This document shows positions 41,267-49,513 of a stretch of 64,000 nt of DNA, piece by piece. A program made the position numbers and the translations under genes. The DNA lies in NCBI RefSeq assembly GCF_014653785.1, contig NZ_BNAS01000006.1:124001-188000 (forward strand). The letters run 5' to 3'. The notes under the pieces were generated by a model. That model had not been told where the DNA came from, did no database searches, and saw only the letters and a program-made list of their open reading frames with translations. The DNA comes from Promicromonospora soli (GTDB taxonomy: Bacteria; Actinomycetota; Actinomycetes; Actinomycetales; Cellulomonadaceae). Every line of letters starts with the position of its first letter. The first letter of the stretch is position 1.

Positions 41267-41845
41267 ATGTCTCTCGACCAGCCCAAGAAGCTCAGGAAGG
41301 ATGCGGCCCAGAACGCCGAGCGGATCATGGCCGCCGCAGTACGAGCCGGGCTCGCCGAGGGCAAGTTCGTCCCCCTCGCGCAGATCGCCGCCGACGCGGG
41401 CGTGGGAGTCGGTACGCTCTACCGCCGGTACCCGAACCGGGAAGCACTCCTGGAAGCGTTGGCGGTACGCGCCTACCGCCTGATCCTTGCCGAGGCGGAG
41501 GATGCTCTTGCGTCCGGTGAGACAGGCCTCGACGCGATCGGCCGGTACCTGCGTCAGTCGTTCGTTCACAGGGACGAACTAGTGCTCCCGCTGCACGGTG
41601 CACCGATGACGGAGGGAACCGAGTCCGCCCGGCTGCGCCAGCGGATGCGGCAGACCATGGGCGCTATCGTCAAGCGCGGCCACACCGACGGCACCGTACG
41701 TCTAGACGTCAATGCCGGGACCGTGGTCCGATTCGGCGCGATGCTCGCTCAACCGATGTCGAACGTCCCCGACTGGGAGGCGGCCGCCGCGGAGCAGCGG
41801 TCAGTGTTCCTGCGCGGCATCGCGACCCAGACCGGTTCGCAGTAG
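41267..41845 (+). CDS. TetR-family regulator
   Basis: 192 aa. N-terminal HTH: AERIMAAAVRAGLAEGKFVP, LAQIAADAGVGVGTLYRRYP, NREALLEALAVRAY. The rest is the ligand/dimer domain with QTMGAIVKRGHTDGTVRLDV and RFGAMLAQPM. Start chosen from the -10 box. No divergent partner; the upstream gene is a decayed esterase, perhaps its former target. Confidence 0.9.
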   Translation: MSLDQPKKLRKDAAQNAERIMAAAVRAGLAEGKFVPLAQIAADAGVGVGTLYRRYPNREALLEALAVRAYRLILAEAEDALASGETGLDAIGRYLRQSFVHRDELVLPLHGAPMTEGTESARLRQRMRQTMGAIVKRGHTDGTVRLDVNAGTVVRFGAMLAQPMSNVPDWEAAAAEQRSVFLRGIATQTGSQ

Positions 41846-42200
41846 GTCAGTGTCTCGAGCGTGCCCCTGACGCGAAACGTCGGTCACCAAGCCATCGATC
41901 TCGTTGAGCACCATGACGTCCATCCGTGAGCTGAAGGGTCTGCCTCGCCGTGCCCGGGCTCCGCCCGTTCGTGCACGTAACGCAGCTCGCTCGACCGCAC
42001 GGCCGCGGTGACCGCGATGTCTTCGTGGTCACGGCCGAACCGCCGAGCACTACATCCGGCCGATCGACGCGCTGGCGAACACCGCGAGCCGTCTCTTGGG
42101 CTCTGAAGAGGAGGCCGCTTGGGCAGGCGACACAAGATCCTGCCTGGAATGAGCGACGCGGCGGACGCGGCTACAATGCTGCGCCCGCCGCTGGAGGCCG
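41846..42200. other. 355 bp without a supported gene
   Basis: Between the TetR and VOC genes. A short minus-strand stretch (VMVLNEIDGLVTDVS) looks coding-like but has no start or family. Otherwise nothing. Confidence 0.3.
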
Positions 42201-42566
42201 CTAGTCCTGTGGTGCGACCCGGATCCGGTTTCCGTCGGGGTCAGCTGCCAAGAAGGTGCGGCCGAACCCCGCGTCCCGAGGCTCTTGCAGGATCGTGATG
42301 CCCTTGGACTGCCACGAGGTGAAGATCGCGTCGACCTCGTCCGACCCACCATCGACGGTCAGGCAGATCTCACTGGTTCGCGGGACGTCGGGCGACAGGC
42401 CCTCGAACTGGCCCGACCACAAGGCGAGGTCAGCGCCCGGCCCCAGGTCGAAGGCGATGTATCCGGGGGTCTCGAAGGACGGGCTCGAGTCGAGCAGGTC
42501 GCCGTAGAAACGGGCTGCGGCCGGGGCATCGTTCACGTAGACGATGGACACGACGGATGCGGTCAT
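42201..42566 (-). CDS. VOC/glyoxalase-fold protein
   Basis: 121 aa, single VOC domain: VVSIVYVNDAPAAARFYGDL, IAFDLGPGADLALWSG, ICLTVDGGSDEVDAIFTSWQ and TFLAADPDGNRIRVAP. The terminal metal Glu is replaced by Arg-Val, typical of bleomycin-resistance-like rather than glyoxalase enzymes. Divergent from the WYL regulator at 42660 (93-bp gap), a common control pairing. Confidence 0.9.
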   Translation of the reverse strand: MTASVVSIVYVNDAPAAARFYGDLLDSSPSFETPGYIAFDLGPGADLALWSGQFEGLSPDVPRTSEICLTVDGGSDEVDAIFTSWQSKGITILQEPRDAGFGRTFLAADPDGNRIRVAPQD

Positions 42567-42659
42567 GATGGTTCCTTCTGATCGGTGATGTTGAACGCCT
42601 CCACCAGCCTGACCGGAATATGCGCCGGATCATGTCGCAATATCTGGAAAAGTGGAACC

Positions 42660-43628
42660 GTGACGCCGGACCGCTTCTTCTCCCTGATGCTGCTCCTCGA
42701 ATCGCGCGATGCGGTGACAACGCACGACCTCGCATCGGCGCTCGGCGTGTCCTTGCGGACCATCACACGGGACCTGAACTGGCTCCGCGACGCCGGGTTG
42801 CCGGTAACCGCCCAGCGGGGTCGTTACGGCGGGGTCACCATGTTGCCCGGGTCCGCGCTCGACCTGACGCGGCTCACGCCGGGGGAGCGGGATCACCTGT
42901 CGATCACGGGGCTGGACGAGAAGCAACGCGAGGAGCTGGACACGTCGGCCGAAAGTCGACGGGCGCTGTCCAAGGTCGCCGTGACACGAACAGGTCGGAC
43001 TGACGGGCTTCTGCCACTCACTGAGGTCGTGCACGTGGACAGCCGTCCCTGGCTCCGGGCGCGAGCGGATGGCGCGGCTCCGGCCGCGCTGGTCGGTCCA
43101 GTACGGCGAGGCCGCCGGCTACGGATCGAGTACCACAGCTCGAGCGGGGCACGCGCGCACGATCTGCTCGTGGACCCCTACGGGCTGCTGGCCAAGGCCG
43201 GCGTCTGGTATCTCGTCGCGGACTGCGCCGGGGTGCCCCGGATGTACCGACTCGAGCGGATCACGGCGTGGAATGAGGTCGACCACCCACGACGCATCCG
43301 CGCGAACCAGACCCTGGCCACCGTCACTACCGCGCTCGTCGAGCAGTGGGAACACGACCACGCCATCGAAGTCAGCGCCACCATCGATCACACGCAGCTA
43401 GATCGAGCGCGACGCATCCTCGGTCAGCGACTCATCGACCAGGACATTCACGAGAGATCCGCCGCCGGCCACGCCGTCACGATCCGATTCCGGCATCTGG
43501 AGGACGTGCGAACGCTTCTACCGTTCGGGAGCAGCATCACGGTGCACGGCCCGGCCGAAGTCAGGACCCGCCTCCACGACCTCGCCGCCGAGCTCTTCCA
43601 GCACTACACGTCGTCAGCACGCTTCTGA
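42660..43628 (+). CDS. WYL-domain transcriptional regulator (YafY-type)
   Basis: 322 aa. N-terminal HTH: RFFSLMLLLESRDAVTTHDL, ASALGVSLRTITRDLNWLRD, AGLPVTAQRGRYGGVTMLPG. WYL domain: RRGRRLRIEYHSSSGARAHD, DPYGLLAKAGVWYLVADCAG, RMYRLERI. C-terminal WCX region. GTG start 42660 directly precedes the HTH helix (TPDRFFSLML). Probable regulator of the divergent VOC gene. Confidence 0.9.
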   Translation: MTPDRFFSLMLLLESRDAVTTHDLASALGVSLRTITRDLNWLRDAGLPVTAQRGRYGGVTMLPGSALDLTRLTPGERDHLSITGLDEKQREELDTSAESRRALSKVAVTRTGRTDGLLPLTEVVHVDSRPWLRARADGAAPAALVGPVRRGRRLRIEYHSSSGARAHDLLVDPYGLLAKAGVWYLVADCAGVPRMYRLERITAWNEVDHPRRIRANQTLATVTTALVEQWEHDHAIEVSATIDHTQLDRARRILGQRLIDQDIHERSAAGHAVTIRFRHLEDVRTLLPFGSSITVHGPAEVRTRLHDLAAELFQHYTSSARF

Positions 43629-43947
43629 TCGACAACCCGAAGTGTGCGGATACTGCAACTCCCAGGTGCCCACGCTGCTGCCCGAGGGGGCGGGGGTGGA
43701 GCCCCGGAAGCCGCTGGGTTCGGTTCCGCCGTCGGCACTCTGGTTCAACGCCAAGACCTTCACCGGGAACGCCGCCGCTCCGACCAAGCCACGGCCCCGA
43801 TTATCGTTGAGGAGGAAGCAACGTGACCATCTCGTGGGCTGCCACGTCACCAGAGTCTGGAGCGGCGGCGCGCGACAACCGGATCTGCCGGGAGCGGCCG
43901 AGCCTCTTGACGGTGGCTGGTCAGGCTCGTTGCCAAGGTTGGGACAC
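43629..43947. other. 319 bp without a supported gene
   Basis: Open frames here have poor codon bias and no recognisable domain. Confidence 0.3.
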
Positions 43948-44193
43948 TCAGCGCAACGTCGGGCCGGCCACGTCCACCGGCCCGGGTGCGACCGGGTGCT
44001 CGATCTGCAGGTTGATGGTGCTGCGCGACGTCGGGATCACAGCGAGCTGGGCCTCGCTGCCGCTGATGTCGATAGCGCGCACGTGCAGGTGCCCGTCCTT
44101 GAGGCGGATCGCGAACTGGTCGTCCCCGGCGACGAAGCGCACCTCGCTGTCGTCGTCGATCACGGTGGGGCCCGAGGGCAAGGTCTTCGGCAT
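43948..44193 (-). CDS. Small hypothetical protein, 81 aa
   Basis: MPKTLPSGPTVIDDDSEVRF followed by VAGDDQFAIRLKDGHLHVRA and TINLQIEHPVAPGPVDVAGP. Predicted beta-rich, no signal peptide. Start ATG 44193 is the only one at the beginning of coding-like sequence. Not recognised. Confidence 0.5.
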   Translation of the reverse strand: MPKTLPSGPTVIDDDSEVRFVAGDDQFAIRLKDGHLHVRAIDISGSEAQLAVIPTSRSTINLQIEHPVAPGPVDVAGPTLR

Positions 44194-44309
44194 GAGTACA
44201 GCATGCCTGGCGTCGGCAGGAGCGCCCGTCGACGCCCACCGTATGACACGAGTGCTCACCGAACGGATCGTGACCGACGCGACGGGCCCGGACGCGGGCT
44301 TGGTCCGAG

Positions 44310-44999
44310 CTACGCGGCCGGGATCGGTACCGCCGCGCCCATGATGAGCGGTCGGACCAGCCAGGGCATCCCGCGCCACCGCCCGTGCGTCACCCGCTCT
44401 ATGTCGAACCGTCTGCCCAGCGCCGCCAGGGTGTCGCGGTTGCAGCGGCACCCCATCGCGAACGCCGCCCAGGGCCCAGCCCAGCGGTCCTGGCTGCGGG
44501 CGAGCCTGGCGTCGTCGGCCCGGACGTGCTCAACAAACAGCAGCCGACCGCCGGGGCGCAGCACCCTGACGATCTCGGCGAGGGCGGCGTCGACGTCGGG
44601 GACGGTGCACAGCACGAGGGTGGAGACGACGGTGTCAACGCTTGCGTCGTCGGCTGGCAGCGCGTCGGCTGGGGCAAGCGCGACCTCGGTGGGAGTGTGC
44701 CGGTGGCTGCCGGCCGCGCGGGCACGCAGGCGCCGGAGCATGGCGGGCTCGGGTTCGGTGAGGAGCAGCTCCTCCGCCCCCGGCGGGTAGTGCTGGCGGT
44801 TGAGGCCGGTGCCCGCGCCGATCTCCAGCACCCGGCCGGTCGCGGCGCCGAGCAGGTCCGCGCGGCGCGCCCGCATCCCCAGCCGTTCGCCCCCCGCGAG
44901 GAACGGGTCGTAGATCAACGCCCCGAACCGGCTCCACAGCCGGTCCGGTGTCGCCGCGCCCACATGCTGATCATCGATCGTGGTTCTTGTCCGATCCAT
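44310..44999 (-). CDS. Class I SAM-dependent methyltransferase
   Basis: 229 aa. Motif I VLEIGAGTGLNRQHYPPGA, acidic strand LLTEPEPAMLRRL, post-I VDTVVSTLVLCTVPDVDAAL and RVLRPGGRLLFVEHVR. The C-terminal RWAGPWAAFAMGCRCNRDTL and GRWRGMPWLVRPLIMG resemble phospholipid N-methyltransferase/UbiE-like families in actinobacteria. Start 44999 has GAGGAGGACC just upstream. Divergent from the hydrolase-LuxR gene. Confidence 0.9.
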   Translation of the reverse strand: MDRTRTTIDDQHVGAATPDRLWSRFGALIYDPFLAGGERLGMRARRADLLGAATGRVLEIGAGTGLNRQHYPPGAEELLLTEPEPAMLRRLRARAAGSHRHTPTEVALAPADALPADDASVDTVVSTLVLCTVPDVDAALAEIVRVLRPGGRLLFVEHVRADDARLARSQDRWAGPWAAFAMGCRCNRDTLAALGRRFDIERVTHGRWRGMPWLVRPLIMGAAVPIPAA

Positions 45000-45161
45000 C
45001 GGTCCTCCTCGACTCGTTCGTGGTCCCATTCGAGCAGCCGCTGGTCACCGGGCGCATCGCTTGAACGGGCTATCCCCGATGCCGCCGATGGCCGAACCAG
45101 GCCATCGAGCACCTCGCGCACCGCAGCCACGTGCGCCGACTCAACCTGTAGGGCCATTGGC

Positions 45162-45167
45162 TACGCT
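45162..45167 (+). promoter_or_regulatory. -10 box of a leaderless promoter
   Basis: TACGCT, 6 nt before the ATG at 45174. Confidence 0.5.
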
Positions 45168-45173
45168 GTGGCG

Positions 45174-46217
45174 ATGCGTTCCGTCGAGCAGCGCGTCCGC
45201 TTCACGAGCGTGAACGGCCGGAGGGTCGCGTGGGCGACCGCTGGATCCGGCCCTGCCGTGGTCGTGGGCGGCTGGTGGTGCAGCCACCTCGAGCTCGACT
45301 GGCGCAACGCCCTGTTCCAGCGCTTTGCCGACATGTTCACCGACCGGTTCACCCTGGTCCGCTACGACCGACCCGGGACCGGGCTGTCTGATCGCGACGG
45401 GTTGCCGATCACCGACCTCGACGACGAGGTGGCCGTGCTCGCCGCAGTCATCGACCAGGTGGGCGAGCGGGTCTCGCTGTTCGGCGCCTCCTCCGGCGGG
45501 TGCGTCGCCGCAGCGTACGCCGCAGCGCAGCCCGACCGGGTCGACCGGCTGGTGCTCTACGGCAGCTACGCCAACGGCGCCGAGATCGCCGACCGGGAGG
45601 CTCGCGAGTCGATCCTGACCATCATGGCCAAGCACTGGGGCGTCGGATCCCGGCTGCTGACCGACGTCTTCCTGCCCAACGCCACACCTGAGGACCGCGA
45701 AGCGTTCGTCAGGTTCCAGCGGGCCTCCGCGACACCCGACATCGCCGTGGCCTCGCTGCGTGCGGTGTATCAGTTCGACGTCCGCGACCGGCTACCCGCT
45801 GTCCGGGCGCCCACGCTCGTGCTGCACCGCCGCCAGGACCGGGCCATCCCGTTCGCGCTTGGCCGGGATGCCGCCAGCCGGATCCCCGGTGCGTCCTTCG
45901 TCGCGCTGGACGGGACCGACCACCTGCCCTGGCGCGGCGACGCGGTGGCCCTCGCGCACGCCGCCGTGGGCTACCTCGGCGACGACGCCGGCCCGGCGGT
46001 CACTCGACAGGTCGGGGTGTCCGCGCCGGACCTGTCGATGCGGGAGATCGAGGTCCTGCGCCTGGTTGCCCAGGGGTGGAGCGACCACGAGATCGCCCAG
46101 CGGCTGGTGCTCAGCGAGCACACCGTGCACCGGCACGTCGCCAACATTCGAACCAAGCTCAGCGTCACCTCGCGCACCGCCGCAGTCGCCCACGCGGCCA
46201 GAGCAGGCCTGATCTGA
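45174..46217 (+). CDS. Alpha/beta hydrolase fused to a LuxR-type HTH
   Basis: 347 aa. Residues 1-270: alpha/beta hydrolase (VVVGGWWCSHLELDWRNALF, RYDRPGTGLSDRDGLPIT, nucleophile GASSGGCVAAAY, acid VLHRRQDRAIPFALG, His DGTDHLPWRGD). Residues 283-347: LuxR HTH (LSMREIEVLRLVAQGWSDHE, IAQRLVLSEHTVHRHVANIR, TKLSVTSRTAAVAHA). Start 45174 fixed by the TACGCT box. A one-component regulator in which the hydrolase fold probably senses or hydrolyses a small ester or lactone. Confidence 0.92.
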   Translation: MRSVEQRVRFTSVNGRRVAWATAGSGPAVVVGGWWCSHLELDWRNALFQRFADMFTDRFTLVRYDRPGTGLSDRDGLPITDLDDEVAVLAAVIDQVGERVSLFGASSGGCVAAAYAAAQPDRVDRLVLYGSYANGAEIADREARESILTIMAKHWGVGSRLLTDVFLPNATPEDREAFVRFQRASATPDIAVASLRAVYQFDVRDRLPAVRAPTLVLHRRQDRAIPFALGRDAASRIPGASFVALDGTDHLPWRGDAVALAHAAVGYLGDDAGPAVTRQVGVSAPDLSMREIEVLRLVAQGWSDHEIAQRLVLSEHTVHRHVANIRTKLSVTSRTAAVAHAARAGLI

Positions 46218-46228
46218 ACCGGCTCCGA

Positions 46229-48247
46229 TCAGCGTGCCGGGGACGCCCCTGTCGGGGCGCCCAGGACGTGGCGGGTGAGGGCGTCAAGGACAGTGAGGCC
46301 GTCGGCCGAGAGGACCGATTCCAGGTGGCCCTGGACCGACGCGACACCGGGGCCGCGCAGAGCGGTGAGCACGCCGTCCGTGTCGACGGACGGTTCCAGG
46401 GCAAGTCGTGCGACGGGATTGTCGGCGGCGGCAGCGGCGATGGTGCTCAGCTGCGCGCCGAAGGTGTTGTAGTAGCCGACGGCGGCCGTGGTGCCGAACA
46501 CGTCGGCGTCGAGGCGCACGCCCTGACGCGGCGCTCGCAGCGCGCGGATCGGGAAGCCGGCGAGCCCGGCGAGCACCTGGTGGCTGAGGCAGACCGCCAG
46601 CAGCGGCCGGCGCGCGCTGACGCGCTCGTGGATCCGCCGGGTGATGGCGGCGATGCGCGGGTCCTCGTGGTCGCGCGGGTCGCCCGGGCCTGGGCCGAGG
46701 ACGACGAGATCGTCCGCGAGCACGTCGCCGACGGCGTCCCACCGGACCACGCGGGCGTTCATACCGAGATGGCGCAGCTGATGGGCGAGCATCGTCGTGA
46801 ACTGGTCCTCATGGTCGACCACGAGGACATTCCGGCCGGTCAGCGCAGAGGTCTCTGCAGGTTCTAGCAGCGTCGCGGACGGGCCGGCTGGTCCGGCGTG
46901 CGCGGCGTCCTGCGGACGGACCCAGAACTCGGCGAGCTGGCTGTTGCGGGCGGTCAGCGCCTCAGCGACGCCAGGCTGCGCGTTCAGGTCGACGACGGCG
47001 TCGGGCCCCGCCCCGCGCGGCACCAGCCCGAGCGAGACAAGCACCCCCGCGGCCTTCGCTCGCGTCTCCGCGACCTCGTGCTCCGGGACGGAGTGACGTA
47101 CGAGGGTTGCTCCGGCAGGGACGGTCACGTGGCCGCCGTCGTGCAGATAGGCCGTGCGGATGAGGATCGGGGCGTCGAGCGAGTAGTTCGCCGGGCCGGA
47201 CGGGGTGTGCTCGTCCGAGTTGCCACGGGCGTCGTAGGGCTCGAACAGGGCGAGAACGCCCGAGTAGTAACCGCGTGGCCGCGTCTCGTGGCGGGCGATT
47301 ACCCTGCAGGCGTTCTCCATGGGGGATCCGGTCACGGTGGGCGCGAACATCGTCAGGCGCAGCGCCTCGCGCGGGTCGAGGGTGGTGCGGCCCTCCAGCA
47401 GGTACTCGGTGTGGCTGAGGCGGGCCATCTGCTTGAGGTACGGGCCTACGATGCGCCCGCCGTCCGGGCAGAGCACGCTCATCATCTTCATCTCCTCGTC
47501 GACCACCATGAAGAGCTCCTCGTTCTCCTTGGTGTCGCGCAGGAACTCCAGGACGCCGTCGCGCGTGGGGCCGGTCGCGGGGTGGCGGTAGGTGCCGCTG
47601 ATCGGGTTCATCCGGACCACGCCGTCCTGGACGGTCAGGTGCCGTTCGGGCGTCGCGCCCGCCAGGGAGAGCGTCTCGGTACTCCCCGCGGGTGCCGGGG
47701 CGTGTACCGCGAAAGTCCAGTACGAGCCGACCTCGTGCGTGAGCAGAGCACGGAACCACGACGTCAGCGTGGGAACGGGCGCCGCGTCGGTGCGGGCCTC
47801 GAAGCGGCGCATCACGACGAAGTTGGCACCTGCGCCCTGCCCGATCTCGTCGTCGATCACGCGGCGCACGATGCCCGCGTACTCGTCGTCGGGGATGTCG
47901 AAGCCGAGCGGTTCGGCGGCGACGGGCTCGGACGGGAGAGCGGCGACGGCGTCGGGCAGGGGGACCCGCTCCGACTCGCGGACGACGATGCAGCGCAAGG
48001 GGGCGCCGTCGTCGTGCACGGTGAACCCACGCTCGCGAGCCTGGCGGAAGGGGACGACGGCGAGCACCGGCGCGCCGTCGAGCGGGATATCGCGCAGTAG
48101 GCCGGCGTCGACCACGTCGCCGACCAGGACCTCGACCTCTGCGCCGCCGTGTCGGCGTAGGAGCGCGAAGGGAAGCGAGCCGTCGGAGGCCAGGACTCGG
48201 TCGAGCAGGGGATGCTGAGTGGCGGCGGAGCGCTGGATGCGGGACAT
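46229..48247 (-). CDS. TrpE-TrpG fusion (anthranilate synthase family)
   Basis: 672 aa. Residues 1-430: chorismate-utilising domain (RMNPISGTYRHPATGP, LRDTKENEELFMVVDEE, SPMENACRVIARHETRPRGY, YSGVLALFEP). Residues about 480-672: class I glutamine amidotransferase (LVVDHEDQF, VVLGPGPGDPRDHEDPR, nucleophile Cys in AVCLSHQVLAG, VQGHLESV). NPISGT is the PhzE-like variant seen in actinobacterial TrpEG and phenazine enzymes. No other trp or phz gene is in the window. The 5' leader has a Trp-Trp leader peptide and an attenuator hairpin, supporting tryptophan biosynthesis. Start 48247 begins SRIQRSAATQHPLL. Confidence 0.92.
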   Translation of the reverse strand: MSRIQRSAATQHPLLDRVLASDGSLPFALLRRHGGAEVEVLVGDVVDAGLLRDIPLDGAPVLAVVPFRQARERGFTVHDDGAPLRCIVVRESERVPLPDAVAALPSEPVAAEPLGFDIPDDEYAGIVRRVIDDEIGQGAGANFVVMRRFEARTDAAPVPTLTSWFRALLTHEVGSYWTFAVHAPAPAGSTETLSLAGATPERHLTVQDGVVRMNPISGTYRHPATGPTRDGVLEFLRDTKENEELFMVVDEEMKMMSVLCPDGGRIVGPYLKQMARLSHTEYLLEGRTTLDPREALRLTMFAPTVTGSPMENACRVIARHETRPRGYYSGVLALFEPYDARGNSDEHTPSGPANYSLDAPILIRTAYLHDGGHVTVPAGATLVRHSVPEHEVAETRAKAAGVLVSLGLVPRGAGPDAVVDLNAQPGVAEALTARNSQLAEFWVRPQDAAHAGPAGPSATLLEPAETSALTGRNVLVVDHEDQFTTMLAHQLRHLGMNARVVRWDAVGDVLADDLVVLGPGPGDPRDHEDPRIAAITRRIHERVSARRPLLAVCLSHQVLAGLAGFPIRALRAPRQGVRLDADVFGTTAAVGYYNTFGAQLSTIAAAAADNPVARLALEPSVDTDGVLTALRGPGVASVQGHLESVLSADGLTVLDALTRHVLGAPTGASPAR

Positions 48248-48307
48248 GCGGGGGCCTCTCGGTTCGGGTGCCTTGCCCCGGACCGAGAGCCTCGCGAGAA
48301 CACGAAA

Positions 48308-48333
48308 CGACCGCCCCAGGGGTGAGGCGGTCG
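48308..48333 (-). terminator. Attenuator hairpin of the trp leader
   Basis: On the minus strand CGACCGCC (48333-48326) pairs with GGCGGTCG (48315-48308), followed directly by TTTCGTGTTC, a short U-rich run. It lies between the leader peptide and the TrpE-TrpG start, the normal place for an attenuator. Confidence 0.7.
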
Positions 48334-48366
48334 TGGACGTCTGAGTGGATGCGTCGCCGAGCTCGC

Positions 48367-48411
48367 CTAGTCGGCGAGCCACCAGTCCAGGCAGATCAGG
48401 TGCGACGTCAT
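48367..48411 (-). CDS. trp leader peptide MTSHLICLDWWLAD
   Basis: 14-codon frame with tandem Trp codons (TGGTGG at 48384-48379) and a TAG stop, 34 nt before the attenuator and 119 bp before the TrpE-TrpG start. Ribosome stalling at the Trp codons under tryptophan starvation would favour an antiterminator and allow readthrough. Actinobacterial trpE(G) leaders of this type are known in Streptomyces. Confidence 0.85.
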   Translation of the reverse strand: MTSHLICLDWWLAD

Positions 48412-48470
48412 GGCCGGAAGGTTAGCCGCGCGCGGGGCGGGTGTCCACCGGCCCTCGGCCAAACCGAGCG

Positions 48471-48881
48471 TCAGCGCAGCTCTAGCAGGATCCCGTCCGC
48501 CGCCTCGCGGCCACCAGGTCCGTGCTCGCGGATGATGGCAACGATCTCGTCGAACAACGTCGGGCCCTCGCCGCGGCGCGCTTCATCGAGCCTCGCCTCG
48601 ACGGCCGCGCGGTTCGACGGATCGACGGAGGGCAGGAGCCGCTCCAGCCGTCGGGCTGTCTCCGGGTGACCGAGTGCTGCCCGGGACGTCTCCGAGCCGA
48701 CCCACCTCAGAACCCAGCCGTGCGTGGGGGTCCCGTACCCCCCGCGGAGCACGTCGTTGAGGGCATCGAGGTTCCCTCGCCAGGTGTACCCGCTCAGCAG
48801 CCGGGAGAACTCGCGGGCGAAGCCGTCGAGGTCGCTGAACCGCGCTCCGTCGACGATGAGCACGGGGAGGTCACGAGGCAT
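48471..48881 (-). CDS. Barstar-family RNase inhibitor
   Basis: 136 aa, cytoplasmic (no signal peptide). Family signature: LIVDGARFSDLDGFAREFSR, LLSGYTWRGNLDALNDVLRG, GYGTPTHGWVLRWVGSETSR, then VDPSNRAAVEARL, RRGEGPTLFDEIVAIIREHG and PGGREAADGILLELR. The Trp/Asp-rich YTWRGNLDALND helix corresponds to the barnase-blocking helix. It lies just downstream of the barnase-like gene but has its own leaderless -10 box (TAGCCT, 6 nt upstream of ATG 48881), so the inhibitor can be made independently of the toxin. Confidence 0.9.
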   Translation of the reverse strand: MPRDLPVLIVDGARFSDLDGFAREFSRLLSGYTWRGNLDALNDVLRGGYGTPTHGWVLRWVGSETSRAALGHPETARRLERLLPSVDPSNRAAVEARLDEARRGEGPTLFDEIVAIIREHGPGGREAADGILLELR

Positions 48882-48887
48882 GGTCCG

Positions 48888-48893
48888 AGGCTA
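48888..48893 (-). promoter_or_regulatory. -10 box of a leaderless barstar promoter
   Basis: Minus-strand TAGCCT, 6 nt before the barstar ATG at 48881. Confidence 0.55.
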
Positions 48894-48914
48894 TCCGTCC
48901 CGCTCAGGGCCGGG

Positions 48915-48962
48915 CCCGTGCGCTGCGCCCAGCCTTTGACGGGGCCGGACACAGCGCACGGG
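48915..48962 (-). terminator. Hairpin between the RNase and barstar genes
   Basis: Perfect 11-bp arms CCCGTGCGCTG (48915-48925) and CAGCGCACGGG (48952-48962) with a 26-nt loop, starting 6 nt after the RNase stop and ending before the barstar promoter. Likely ends the RNase transcript. Confidence 0.5.
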
Positions 48963-48968
48963 ACCGGG

Positions 48969-49385
48969 TCACATCCGGTAGAAGTCGTCGTAGTGGTTGG
49001 GCGAGAAGTAGACCACGCCGGTGGTGCGGTCCAGGACGAGCCGGTAGGACTGCCGTGCGGCGCCGCAGGCACGCGGCGTGACGTCGAACTCGAGGTAGGA
49101 GTGACCGGCCGGGAGCTGACCTTCGTTGTTGTAGTGCGTGCCACCCGCGAAGTTGCACTGGCCGTTCGGCCAGCTGTACCAGCCGCGCGTGCTCGGGTAG
49201 CCCTTGGAGCTCCAGATCGACTTTGAGGAGTAAGCCTCCGCACAGCCGCTGTGCGTGCAGGAGCTGTAGACGTTCGCCTCGGACGCAGGTGCGGCGGCGA
49301 CGCCGCCGGCGACGAAGCCGACCATTGCGGACAGGACGACGAGCACTCTGACCAGGCGGGACACGGTGCTGTTCTGCTCGGACAC
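48969..49385 (-). CDS. Secreted barnase/N1-type guanyl-specific ribonuclease
   Basis: 138 aa. Signal peptide 1-32 (SRLVRVLVVLSAMVGFVAGG) with cleavage near AAAPA. Mature enzyme about 100 aa with the microbial RNase N1/T1/Sa layout: LPAGHSYLEFDVTPR (catalytic Glu99), GAARQSYRLVLDRTTGVVYF (Arg111/Arg115), SPNHYDDFYRM (His131). Four Cys (SSCTHSGC, GQCNFAG, RACGAA) suggest disulfides. GTG start has GGGAGG 7 nt upstream. Barstar follows 87 bp later. A truncated copy of the first 35 codons occurs at 36579. Probably an exported toxin or nutrient RNase. Confidence 0.88.
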   Translation of the reverse strand: MSEQNSTVSRLVRVLVVLSAMVGFVAGGVAAAPASEANVYSSCTHSGCAEAYSSKSIWSSKGYPSTRGWYSWPNGQCNFAGGTHYNNEGQLPAGHSYLEFDVTPRACGAARQSYRLVLDRTTGVVYFSPNHYDDFYRM

Positions 49386-49480
49386 GCTGACCTCCCTCTC
49401 GGTTGGGAATATCGGGGGGATCCTCGCCCGCCCAGTCGACGCGGACCCGACGACGGCCCGACCTACGGGTGAATTTCACG
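49267..49480. repeat. About 200-bp duplicated segment, copy 2
   Basis: The 5' part of the RNase gene and about 95 bp of upstream DNA; near-identical to 36579-36780. Confidence 0.75.
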
Positions 49481-49513
49481 TGCTAGCGCTCGTGGCCAAC
49501 ACATCTGGCCTAC

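Noticed and set aside
41884-42135. 83-codon minus-strand frame between TetR and VOC genes
   Set aside because: Arg/Ser-rich composition, no Shine-Dalgarno sequence, no recognised domain.
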